The notes beneath the pieces were generated by a model. That model did not search any database and had not been told where the DNA came from. It was given only the letters and a program-made list of their open reading frames with translations. Of a stretch of DNA of 64,000 nt, positions 34,997-42,909 are shown piece by piece; the stretch's first letter is position 1, and every line of letters begins with the position of its first letter. Position numbers and translations under genes: made by a program. Origin of the DNA: Rikenellaceae bacterium (GTDB lineage Bacteria; Bacteroidota; Bacteroidia; Bacteroidales; Rikenellaceae). The stretch is taken from positions 186,001-250,000 of the forward strand of contig JAFRZW010000016.1 in assembly GCA_017442365.1 (NCBI GenBank), written 5' to 3'.

Positions 34997-35159
34997 CTGA
35001 CTTATGTCAGTTGGCGCGAGCCAAGTCCCCGACCGATGAAAATGCGTTAAGCGGGCGACGGCTGTGTATCGAAATATTCGCACAAGGAAAAAAGCAAACC
35101 CCGCCCTTATGGCGGGTCATCGGGGTTGTTTTTGGTTACTTTTGTCAAACAAAAGTAAC
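34997..35159 (+). other. Hairpin-rich non-coding element
   Basis: Four structures in a row: CTGAC/GTCAG (34997-35010), TTGGC-GCGA-GCCAA with a GNRA loop (35011-35024), a terminator-like AACCCCG/CGGGGTT (35097-35127) followed by GTTTTTGG with an alternative CCCGCC/GGCGGG inside, and a perfect 11-bp inverted repeat GTTACTTTTGT/ACAAAAGTAAC (35135-35159). A 93-codon open frame runs across it but is not convincing. It may be a small RNA with terminator or a miniature repeat element. No gene lies in 34882-35307. Confidence 0.5.
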
Positions 35160-35239
35160 GGAGAATCAATTAGTTAGACGACGACATCACGAACTTGGCT
35201 TATGGTTTGATTTTCTTCGATCATATTCCCCTTCAAACG

Positions 35240-35276
35240 ACAAAACCGAACCCCACACGTGGGATTCGGTTTTGTG
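35240..35276 (-). terminator. Terminator of the korAB operon
   Basis: ACAAAACCGAACCCCAC (35240-35256) pairs with GTGGGATTCGGTTTTGT (35259-35275), with one mismatch. On the minus strand the distal arm is T-rich and follows the korB stop codon. Confidence 0.75.
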
Positions 35277-35307
35277 CCATATTGAGAATTAAGTATTTCG
35301 CTCCGAA

Positions 35308-36339
35308 TTACTTGATCTCCCAAGTTGCGCCGCTACGCAGCAGATCGTCCATACACTTGATCTTGCTGTCAGCCTTCACCTGCTCAACCTGCTCAGCTAC
35401 CTTCTTGTCATAGACTGCGTCGTCCTCTACCAAACGAATCACACCCAGAGCAACGGGGTAGTCGGGATACTTCATTGCAGCCAACATTACGTGCAGCGTG
35501 GTATCCTTCTCGTGAGCGTCGTGAGTCAGAATGTCGTCCTCAGTAACGCCATTCTCACCAACGGTTACGACCTTCAACTTCATACCGTCCAACATCAGAC
35601 CCTTGTTCTTCTGCGAGCCGAACAACATCTTCTCGCCGTGTTTCAAGGTGATGGTGTTCTCGGCACGAGTAGCCTTGTCGCCTGCAAACAGAGCGTGGGT
35701 TTTATCGTTGAAGATCACGCAGTTCTGCAATACCTCGACAATCGAGAAACCTTCGTGAGCTGCACCCTCTACGAGGCAGTTCTTCGTCAGCTCCATCTCC
35801 GCGTCGATCGAACGAGCAAAGAAAGTACCCTTAGCACCGATTACCAACTCACCGGGGTTGAACGGCTTCTCAACCGTACCGTAGGGCGAGGTCTTGGTGA
35901 TCTTACCCAGCTTCGAGGTGGGCGAGTACTGACCCTTGGTCAAACCGTAGATCTCATTGTTGAACAGAACGACGTTGAGATTCACGTTACGACGGATAGC
36001 GTGAATAAAGTGGTTACCACCGATTGCGAGCGAGTCGCCATCACCGGTTGCAACCCAAACACTCAGGTCGGGGTTAGCGGTCTTAACACCGGTTGCGATA
36101 GCGTTAGCACGACCGTGAATGGTGTGCATACCGTAGCTACGCACGTAGTAGGGGAAACGCGACGAGCAACCGATACCCGAGATTACGGTGAACATCTTGT
36201 GAGGAATGTTCTGTTTTTCGGCCACTTCGGGCAGTGCTTTAAGCACCGAGTTGAGGATAGCGTGGTCGCCACAGCCTGCGCACCATTTAACCTCCTGGTC
36301 GCTCTTGAAATCTGCCGCTGTATATTTATATGTACACAT
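35308..36339 (-). CDS. korB: 2-oxoacid:ferredoxin oxidoreductase beta subunit
   Basis: Thiamine-diphosphate subunit, 343 residues, probably for 2-oxoglutarate. It begins WCAGCGDHAILNSVLKALPE and has the TPP-Mg motif in GDGDSLAIGGNHFIHAIRRNVNLNVVLFNNEIYGLTKGQ. It lies two bases after korA. With ferredoxin it either oxidises 2-oxoglutarate to succinyl-CoA or runs in reverse. Substrate (2-oxoglutarate versus pyruvate) is inferred from the two-subunit layout. Confidence 0.94.
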   Translation of the reverse strand: MCTYKYTAADFKSDQEVKWCAGCGDHAILNSVLKALPEVAEKQNIPHKMFTVISGIGCSSRFPYYVRSYGMHTIHGRANAIATGVKTANPDLSVWVATGDGDSLAIGGNHFIHAIRRNVNLNVVLFNNEIYGLTKGQYSPTSKLGKITKTSPYGTVEKPFNPGELVIGAKGTFFARSIDAEMELTKNCLVEGAAHEGFSIVEVLQNCVIFNDKTHALFAGDKATRAENTITLKHGEKMLFGSQKNKGLMLDGMKLKVVTVGENGVTEDDILTHDAHEKDTTLHVMLAAMKYPDYPVALGVIRLVEDDAVYDKKVAEQVEQVKADSKIKCMDDLLRSGATWEIK

Positions 36340-36341
36340 AA

Positions 36342-38198
36342 CTATTTGGCTAATAATTCGTTAAACTTATCTTTCAACTCAATCACAGTGAAGGGCTGAC
36401 CCTCGCACTTGTTGAACTGCTCGAAGGTGAACTCCTGGAAGTTCTGACGCAGATAACCTGCGAACTGACCAGCGTTCAACTCGCAAACAACCAGACGGCG
36501 GTAGCGCTTGAAGATGTCGCGTACGTTTGCGGGCAGCGGGTTGATGTAATTGAAGTGGCAGAGAGCAATGCTCTTACCCTCAGCCTGCAACTCCTCGACA
36601 GCTGTCTGCAAGTGGCCGAGAGTACCGCCCCAACCGATAACCAGCACGTCAGCCTCGTCAGCGCCCATAACGGTCTGATCGGGGATTACATTCACCACGC
36701 GAGCAACCTTCTCGGCGCGGGTGTTGGTCATAATCTGGTGGTTAGCGGGGTCGTGCGAAACGCTACCCTTCAACTTATCCTTCTCCAAGCCACCGATGCG
36801 GTGCTCCAAACCCTCGGTGCCGGGGAATGCCCAACGGCGAGCCAGAGTTTCGGGGTTACGCTTGTAGGGCATATACTGAGCCTCGTCCTCGTCCAATGCG
36901 GTGCAAACGGGAGGAACGATAGCGGGGTAGTCGCTCATCGAGGGGATACGCCAGGGCTGGCTACCGTTAGCGATGAAGCCGTCGGTCAGCAGGATTACGG
37001 GAGTCATATGCTCCATTGCGATCTTACCTGCCTGGAAAGCGTAGTGGAAGCAGTCGCTCGGGGTACTTGCTGCCAGAACGACAACGGGGCACTCGCCGTT
37101 ACGACCGTAGAGAGCCTGAACCAGGTCGCTCTGCTCGGTCTTGGTCGGCAGACCGGTCGAAGGACCACCGCGCTGAACATCGACAACTACCAGAGGCAGC
37201 TCAGCCATTACAGCCAGACCCAAAGCCTCGCTCTTCAACGACAGACCGGGACCCGAGGTGGTGGTAACTGCGAAGTTGCCGGCGAAAGCTGCACCGATCG
37301 AAGTACAGATACCTGCGATCTCGTCCTCAGCCTGAACGGTCTTAGCGCCCAGCGACTTGTGCTTAGCCAACTCTTCGAGGATTACGGTTGCGGGGGTGAT
37401 GGGGTACGAGCCGCAGAACAGCGGGCGACCACTCTTCTCCGAAGCAGCTAACAGACCCCAAGCGGTTGCAACGTTACCGCTGATCGAGCGATAAACGCCC
37501 TTTTCGAGCGGCGAGGGAGCTACGTCGTAGGTGTTAGCGAATGCGTGAGTATTAGCGGCATAGTTGTAACCTGCGTCCATTGCGAGTTTGTTAGCCTCGG
37601 CAACTGCGGGGTTCTTTTTGAGGAACTTGCCGTCGATATATTTCTTAGCGTGGTCGAAGGGGCGGTTGTAGATGTAGAAGCAGATACCAAGTGCAAACAT
37701 ATTCTTGCACTTCACGATGCTCTTGTTATCCAAACCGGTCTCAGCCAGCGCCTCTTTGGTCATCGAGGTAATGTTGGGAACTACTACGTTGTGGTTCTCC
37801 AAACCGAGCTCCTTGATGGGGTCGAGGGTAGCGAAACCTGCCTTCTGCACCGATTTTTCGGTCAGCGTATCGCCGTCGATAATCACGGTAGCATCGGGTT
37901 TCAACCATTTAGCATTAGCTTTGAGGGCCGCGGGGTTCATAGCAACGAGCACGTCGCAGTAGTCGCCCGGGTTAGTTACGTTACCGCTACCGAAATGAAG
38001 CTGGAAGCCCGAAACACCTGCTACGGTGCCCTGCGGTGCGCGGATTTCGGCGGGGTAGTCGGGGAATGTCGAGATTCCGTTACCCATCAGTGCCGAGGTG
38101 TCGGAGAAGAGTGTTCCGGTGAGCTGCATACCGTCGCCCGAGTCGCCCGAGAAACGGATAACAACGTCCTTCAACTCCTTAACATTTTGTTTGTCCAT
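36342..38198 (-). CDS. korA: 2-oxoacid:ferredoxin oxidoreductase alpha subunit (gamma-alpha fusion)
   Basis: A 618-residue fusion: an N-terminal gamma domain (VVIRFSGDSGDGMQLTGTLFS) joined to the pyrimidine-binding alpha domain (GSYPITPATVILEELAKHKS; AVTTTSGPGLSLKSEALGLAVMAELPLVVVDVQRGGPSTGLPTKTEQSDL). The ATG at 38198 starts MDKQNVKELKDVV; the in-frame Met 45 bases upstream adds nothing conserved. The RGGPSTGLPTKTEQ signature is typical of 2-oxoglutarate-type enzymes. First gene of the operon. Confidence 0.95.
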   Translation of the reverse strand: MDKQNVKELKDVVIRFSGDSGDGMQLTGTLFSDTSALMGNGISTFPDYPAEIRAPQGTVAGVSGFQLHFGSGNVTNPGDYCDVLVAMNPAALKANAKWLKPDATVIIDGDTLTEKSVQKAGFATLDPIKELGLENHNVVVPNITSMTKEALAETGLDNKSIVKCKNMFALGICFYIYNRPFDHAKKYIDGKFLKKNPAVAEANKLAMDAGYNYAANTHAFANTYDVAPSPLEKGVYRSISGNVATAWGLLAASEKSGRPLFCGSYPITPATVILEELAKHKSLGAKTVQAEDEIAGICTSIGAAFAGNFAVTTTSGPGLSLKSEALGLAVMAELPLVVVDVQRGGPSTGLPTKTEQSDLVQALYGRNGECPVVVLAASTPSDCFHYAFQAGKIAMEHMTPVILLTDGFIANGSQPWRIPSMSDYPAIVPPVCTALDEDEAQYMPYKRNPETLARRWAFPGTEGLEHRIGGLEKDKLKGSVSHDPANHQIMTNTRAEKVARVVNVIPDQTVMGADEADVLVIGWGGTLGHLQTAVEELQAEGKSIALCHFNYINPLPANVRDIFKRYRRLVVCELNAGQFAGYLRQNFQEFTFEQFNKCEGQPFTVIELKDKFNELLAK

Positions 38199-38299
38199 AA
38201 GTAGTTTGTTGTAATTAACGGGAGCCGAGAGTCCCGACTCCACTAAATTATGTTACTTTTATGAGTGAATTGTTCCTTGGTTTTATTTCAAACTTCTTA

Positions 38300-38307
38300 C
38301 AAATATA
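38300..38307 (-). promoter_or_regulatory. -7 box of korAB
   Basis: CAAATATA on the + strand is TATATTTG on the coding strand, about 100 bases before korA. No TTTG is seen at the -33 position. Confidence 0.6.
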
Positions 38308-38425
38308 CGTAAAGTTTCGATACGTTGTTCTCCTTTTCGTGTATTTAATTTTGCGAACTGTGATTTTTTTAACAAAAAGAGGCCCGAATAACGCGGCAGG
38401 GTGTTGTGATTCGGCGAAAATCGAC

Positions 38426-38433
38426 TATTTTTG
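38426..38433 (+). promoter_or_regulatory. -7 box of the CotH-like gene
   Basis: TATTTTTG, 24 bases before the ATG at 38458. Confidence 0.65.
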
Positions 38434-38457
38434 CATCACAACAAAACATATTACAAA

Positions 38458-39999
38458 ATGAAGAATAGCTTACTGAACTTAATTGTTATTTGCACTGCGC
38501 TGTTTATGGTCGGTTGCAAAGACCCCAATCCTACCCCTCCAACCCCGCCTACGCCTGAGGTTACGACCTTCCGTACATTCTCGCTGTTGAAGGCACAGAA
38601 TCCCGCGCTACAAGGAGATCTGAATTTCACGATTGGTGCGGACGGAGTTTTCAGTTGTAAGGTGCCTTATTATGTCGATCGCACGGCTCTGATCCCGACC
38701 TTCACCGTCCCCGATGGTTGCCGAGTGGTGGCGCAGACAAAGACGCAGATCAGTGGCAAGACGGCTGTCAATTTCTCGCAGCCCGTTGTGTATAGCATTA
38801 CCTCGAATGGTCGAACGACGCCCGTAACGGTCAAATTTGAGATTGGTTATAAGGGATTGTCGGGTCTGCCCGTTGTGGTGATCAACACCGAGAAGAATCA
38901 GGCAATCAAGGATAAAGATACGTGGATCCCTGCCAAGATGATGATCGATGATGGTAATGGTAACACCGTATTTGACGAGGCTGATGCCGAGGTTAAGGGT
39001 CGTGGCAACACCACGTGGTATTACGATAAGAAGCCATACGCCATCAAGCTCGGCGAGAAGGCCGAAGTGCTCGGTATGCCCAAACACAAGCGTTGGGTGC
39101 TGCTGGCAAGTTGGAATGATAAGGCGATGATGCGTACCGATCTGACCTTCTTTATGGCGCAGCAATACACCACCTTCCGTTGGAAACAACGCGGTGAGGC
39201 GGTTGAGTTGGTGCTCAATGGCGAGCATATGGGCCACTACTACCTCTGCGAGCAGATCAAGGTCGATAAGAATCGTGTGCCCGATGGTTATGTGCTCGAA
39301 ATCGACTATCGCGCCAAGGAGGCCAATGGCGACATCTTCTTCACGAGCAACCTTACAAAACTTAATTTTGTGCTGAAAGATCCCGAACCGGAGAAGGGTA
39401 GCGAGGAGTTCAACTACGCACGCGACTATATCAACCGCGCCGAAAATGACCTCAAAGAGGGCAATGTCGAGTCGTATCGTTCGTATATGGTGATGGAGAG
39501 CTTCGTTGATTGGTATCTCAATCAGGAGTTCTCGATGAATATCGATGCCTGTTTCTTCCTCAGTGTCTATATGAACATTGGCGAGGACGGCAAACTCTAT
39601 ATGGGTCCGCTATGGGACTTCGATATTGCGTTTGGTAACGACGTATTCCTCGATGACAGCAGTGATAACCATATCCCCGAGGGCTTCTATCTTTACGATG
39701 CCGACCGTTCGGATCTTTGGTTGAAGGTGTTGCGCAACGACGAGCTGTTCCTCTCGATCTTGAAGGAGCGCTATGCAGCGATGCGTGCCGATAAGGATAC
39801 GATTCTGGCACATATCGACGAGGTGGCCGAGGCTCAGCGTGAGTCGGCTGTACTGAACGATCAGAAGTGGCATAAGCTCTGCAAGGCGGGTGCATCGCGC
39901 GAGCAGATATTGAAGGCTTACGATGCCGAGGTCGAGTACTTGAAGGAGTGGGTCGAGGATCGCTTTGAGTGGCTCGATCAGCATATTCCGAATCTCTAA
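38458..39999 (+). CDS. CotH kinase-like lipoprotein
   Basis: A 513-residue surface or periplasmic lipoprotein (lipobox MVGC, then a Pro/Thr linker). A beta domain (about 30-130) is followed by a CotH fold: DAEVKGRGNTTWYYDKKPYAIKLGEKAEVLGMPKHKRWVLLASWNDKAMMRTDLTFFMA, GEHMGHYYLCEQIKVDKNRV and GPLWDFDIAFGND. CotH of spore formers is an atypical protein kinase. In non-sporulating Bacteroidota the substrate is unknown, and a role in surface-protein or glycan handling is only a guess. Confidence 0.88.
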   Translation: MKNSLLNLIVICTALFMVGCKDPNPTPPTPPTPEVTTFRTFSLLKAQNPALQGDLNFTIGADGVFSCKVPYYVDRTALIPTFTVPDGCRVVAQTKTQISGKTAVNFSQPVVYSITSNGRTTPVTVKFEIGYKGLSGLPVVVINTEKNQAIKDKDTWIPAKMMIDDGNGNTVFDEADAEVKGRGNTTWYYDKKPYAIKLGEKAEVLGMPKHKRWVLLASWNDKAMMRTDLTFFMAQQYTTFRWKQRGEAVELVLNGEHMGHYYLCEQIKVDKNRVPDGYVLEIDYRAKEANGDIFFTSNLTKLNFVLKDPEPEKGSEEFNYARDYINRAENDLKEGNVESYRSYMVMESFVDWYLNQEFSMNIDACFFLSVYMNIGEDGKLYMGPLWDFDIAFGNDVFLDDSSDNHIPEGFYLYDADRSDLWLKVLRNDELFLSILKERYAAMRADKDTILAHIDEVAEAQRESAVLNDQKWHKLCKAGASREQILKAYDAEVEYLKEWVEDRFEWLDQHIPNL

Positions 40000-40034
40000 A
40001 TCGACAATCGAAGGGAATATTTCGACTGAAATAT

Positions 40035-40065
40035 TTTGTATGCGACGAAAAAGTTTCTAACTTTG
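40035..40065 (+). promoter_or_regulatory. Promoter of the CoA-transferase gene
   Basis: TTTG (40035-40038), a 19-base spacer and TAACTTTG (40058-40065); leader about 50 bases. Confidence 0.8.
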
Positions 40066-40120
40066 TAAGTTGATAGTGCAGACGTAATGTGGCATAAACT
40101 ATAATCGTAAACCAAATAAA

Positions 40121-41437
40121 ATGAACTACCAAATCAAATTTACCACCCCCGAAGAGGCGGTGAAAGTTGTTAAGTCGGGCGATCACGTCCATCTGAGCTC
40201 GGTAGCAAGCGCACCCCAGTGCCTGATCAAGGCTTTGGTTGAGCGCGGTGCCAACCACGAGTTCGAGAATGTTCACATTCATCACCTTCACACCGAGGGT
40301 CCTGCTCCCTATGCAGCACCCGAGTTCGAGGGTATCTTCCAGCTTGATTCGTTCTTTGTGGGCGGTAACGTACGTAAGGTAACCCAGAGCGGTTATGCTG
40401 ATTACATTCCCGTATTCCTGAGCGAAACTCAGAAGTTGTATCGTTGCGGTGCTCTGCCTTGCGACGTTGCGATGATTCAGGTTTGTCCTCCCGACAAGCA
40501 CGGCTACGTGTCGTTGGGTACTTCGGTTGATGCAACGCTGGCAGCAATCGAGCAGGCTAAGACCGTTATCGCAGTAGTTAATAAGTATGTTCCTCGTGCT
40601 CACGGTCAGGCTCTGATCCCGATGTCGATGATCGACGTATTCGTTCAGGACGACCAGCCGCTGGAACCGGCTCACTTCACCGCTCCTAACGAGGTTGAGA
40701 CTCTGATCGGTAAGCATTGCGCTGCGCTGATCGAGGACGGTGCTTGCTTGCAGATGGGTATCGGTGCAATTCCTAACGCAGTATTGGCACAGCTGGGTGG
40801 CCACAAGAACTTGGGTATCCATACCGAGATGTTCGCTGACGGCGTTCTGCCGCTGGTTGAGGCAGGTGTGATCAACGGTGCTAACAAGGGTACCGACCGC
40901 GGTAAGATGGTTTCGACCTTCTTGATGGGTTCGCAGGCTGTTTATGACTTCATCGATGACAACCCGGGCGTAGCAATGATGGACGTAGGTTACACCAACG
41001 ATCCCTTCGTAATTGCTAAGAACCCCCGTATGACCGCTATCAACTCGGCATTGCAGATCGACCTGACCGGTCAGGTTTGCGCTGACTCGCTGGGTACCCG
41101 TTTCTACTCGGGTGTAGGTGGTCAGGTTGATTTTATCTATGGTGCATCGCTGGCTAAGGAGGGTAAGTCGATTATCGCAATGCCTTCGGTAACCAACAAG
41201 GGTGTGAGCAAGATTGCTCCCGTGCTGACCGAGGGTGCAGGTGTTGTTACCACTCGTTCGCATATGCACTGGTTTGTAACCGAGTATGGTGCAGTTGATC
41301 TCTATGGCAAGAGCTTGCAGGAGCGTGCTCGTCTGTTGATCTCGGTGGCTCACCCCGATCACCGCGAGGCTCTGGACAAGGCTACCTTCGAGCGCTACGG
41401 TTCGCACCACCACTACATCAAGAAGTGTATGGAGTAA
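40121..41437 (+). CDS. Acetyl-CoA hydrolase/4-hydroxybutyrate-type CoA-transferase
   Basis: A 438-residue cytosolic enzyme of the Cat1/4-hydroxybutyrate CoA-transferase family. The catalytic Glu is in GIHTEMFADGV (Glu236). GIGAIPNAVLAQL and the C-terminal VDFIYGASLAKEGKSIIAMPS...VTEYGAVDLYGKSLQERARLLISVAHPDHRE are family marks. It probably exchanges CoA between propionyl- or acetyl-CoA and succinate or another acid. In a propionate producer, succinate:propionyl-CoA exchange is attractive but unproven. Codon use is highly biased, so it is abundant. Confidence 0.93.
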   Translation: MNYQIKFTTPEEAVKVVKSGDHVHLSSVASAPQCLIKALVERGANHEFENVHIHHLHTEGPAPYAAPEFEGIFQLDSFFVGGNVRKVTQSGYADYIPVFLSETQKLYRCGALPCDVAMIQVCPPDKHGYVSLGTSVDATLAAIEQAKTVIAVVNKYVPRAHGQALIPMSMIDVFVQDDQPLEPAHFTAPNEVETLIGKHCAALIEDGACLQMGIGAIPNAVLAQLGGHKNLGIHTEMFADGVLPLVEAGVINGANKGTDRGKMVSTFLMGSQAVYDFIDDNPGVAMMDVGYTNDPFVIAKNPRMTAINSALQIDLTGQVCADSLGTRFYSGVGGQVDFIYGASLAKEGKSIIAMPSVTNKGVSKIAPVLTEGAGVVTTRSHMHWFVTEYGAVDLYGKSLQERARLLISVAHPDHREALDKATFERYGSHHHYIKKCME

Positions 41438-41462
41438 CGCGCACTCCACGCGCAATAAGAGT

Positions 41463-41500
41463 AGAGGTCGCTCCATTTCGGGGCGACCTCTCTGTTTTTA
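41463..41500 (+). terminator. Terminator of the CoA-transferase gene
   Basis: A 12-bp stem, AGAGGTCGCTCC (41463-41474) with GGGGCGACCTCT (41480-41491) and one G-T pair, then CTGTTTTTA. Its tail touches the thioredoxin stop codon. Confidence 0.9.
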
Positions 41501-41812
41501 CCTCTCTTTCTCGATCCGAGCGATTATGTCTGCGAGGTGGTCGCCGCTCACGACGCCACTCCCGCGCCACGCAACTCGCCCAGCCCGATAGAGCACCAAT
41601 GTCGGCACCGAACGGACGCTATGCTCGGCAACAAGCTCCGCATTTTGGGGATCGTCGATGTCGTAACGAAGTATCGTAACGCGACTGCCGAGTGTTTCGG
41701 CCAAGCGGTCAAGTATGGGGTGCATTGTGCGACACGGCCCGCACCACGTGGCATAGAAATCGACCAATGTAGGAGTCGTGCGAGAGATAGTTTGCTTAAA
41801 GTTATTCATCAC
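41498..41812 (-). CDS. trxA: Thioredoxin
   Basis: A 104-residue thiol-disulfide carrier. The active site WCGPC has Cys24 and Cys27; the cis-Pro is in SVRSVPTLVLYR. No signal peptide is present, so it is cytosolic. The protein reads MMNNF, so either of two adjacent ATGs could start it. It lies 25 bases after the epimerase gene and may share its message. Confidence 0.94.
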   Translation of the reverse strand: MMNNFKQTISRTTPTLVDFYATWCGPCRTMHPILDRLAETLGSRVTILRYDIDDPQNAELVAEHSVRSVPTLVLYRAGRVAWRGSGVVSGDHLADIIARIEKER

Positions 41813-41837
41813 TTTATATGGTTTTGATGGTTGATAA

Positions 41838-42800
41838 TCAGTGTATTTCGACCCAGCTGCGCATCTGCGTCAATTCGCTTTCGAAGTAGGTTATAGCCCT
41901 CCGCAGACCCTCGTCGAGAGTTGTCGTGGGTTGCCAACCGAGCATCTCGCGGGCGCGTGAGATGTCGGGTGATTTGTGGCGAGGGTCGTCGTTACGTGCA
42001 TCTCGATGAATGATTTTCGAGCGGCTACCTGTTAGGTCGATAATCTTCTCTGCCAACGCACGAATCGAAATTTCGTGGTTGCTGCCGATATTGACAATCG
42101 GAATTTGGACGTCGGGCAGGCGGTTCATTAACCGAATTAGTGCGTCGATCACATCGCCCACCCAGCAGAACGAACGCAGTTGCTCGCCATTGCCGTAGAT
42201 CGTCAGGTTGCGTCCCGATAGAGCCTCGACAATCATTTTGGTTACCACGCGCTGATCGCTCAAATCGGCTCCCGAGCCATAGGTGTTGAATATACGTGCG
42301 ACTTTGCCATCAACCTGATACTCATCTTTGTAGGCGTGCATAAAGCTCTCGGCGGCACGCTTGCTTTCGGCCAAAGCCGAGCAGGCCGGACCGAATGGCT
42401 GGTCTTCGTGCATTGATTGGTTGCGCACCGAGCCATAGACATCGCCCGACGAGGCGAGCAATACTCGTGAGCGGTTGATTCGGGCACTTTCGAGGCAGTT
42501 GAGCGTTCCCAGGATATTGACTTTGTGGGTCTCGACGGCCATCACTTGATCATATCTTAGTGCTGATGGAGAGGCGAGGTTGTAGATCTCATCGACGTTG
42601 ATACCGAATTGATTTACAACGTTATGTCGAATGTAATTGAAGTTGGTGAGCGTCATCATATCGCGCAATATTGGCGACGATTCGCAGCTGCGGATATCCA
42701 TACAATAGACGTCGTGGTGCCGATCGACCAACGCACGACAAAGGTGCGAGCCGATCAATCCCGCACCACCGATTACGAGAATACGTTTTGAGTCGTTCAT
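41838..42800 (-). CDS. NAD-dependent sugar-nucleotide epimerase/dehydratase family protein without the catalytic Tyr
   Basis: A 320-residue extended short-chain dehydrogenase. The ATG at 42800 starts MNDSKRILVIGGAGLIGSH, with the NAD-binding motif at residues 11-19. SSGDVYG (117-123) holds the active-site Ser region. The YxxxK motif is changed: in SALAESKRA the Lys147 is kept, but the Tyr position (143) is Leu. The C-terminal half (GSGADLSDQRVV, YGNGEQLRSFCWVGDV, MLGWQPTTTLDEGL) resembles UDP-glucuronate decarboxylase. Activity is doubtful. The longer upstream frame is not used. Confidence 0.9.
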   Translation of the reverse strand: MNDSKRILVIGGAGLIGSHLCRALVDRHHDVYCMDIRSCESSPILRDMMTLTNFNYIRHNVVNQFGINVDEIYNLASPSALRYDQVMAVETHKVNILGTLNCLESARINRSRVLLASSGDVYGSVRNQSMHEDQPFGPACSALAESKRAAESFMHAYKDEYQVDGKVARIFNTYGSGADLSDQRVVTKMIVEALSGRNLTIYGNGEQLRSFCWVGDVIDALIRLMNRLPDVQIPIVNIGSNHEISIRALAEKIIDLTGSRSKIIHRDARNDDPRHKSPDISRAREMLGWQPTTTLDEGLRRAITYFESELTQMRSWVEIH

Positions 42801-42850
42801 TTCCGGAAAAGTTTTCTCCGAAGAACTCCAAAAACTGTGCCTCGATACGC

Positions 42851-42885
42851 AAAAAAACTCCACCTCGTGTCGCCTGAGGTGGAGT
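42851..42885 (-). terminator. Terminator of radA and upstream genes
   Basis: ACTCCACCTC (42857-42866) pairs perfectly with GAGGTGGAGT (42876-42885). On the minus strand seven T residues follow, 24 bases past the radA stop. Confidence 0.93.
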
Positions 42886-42909
42886 GTGTAATTGAGAGTG
42901 AGAGCGTGT

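Noticed and set aside
35011..35292. 93-codon open frame between the AT-rich secreted protein gene and korB
   Set aside because: It runs through several hairpins and a terminator-like structure and has no promoter fit, so the region is better explained as non-coding or repeat DNA.
39560..41476. 638-codon open frame antisense to the CoA-transferase and CotH gene
   Set aside because: It crosses two real genes, a promoter and a terminator on the opposite strand.
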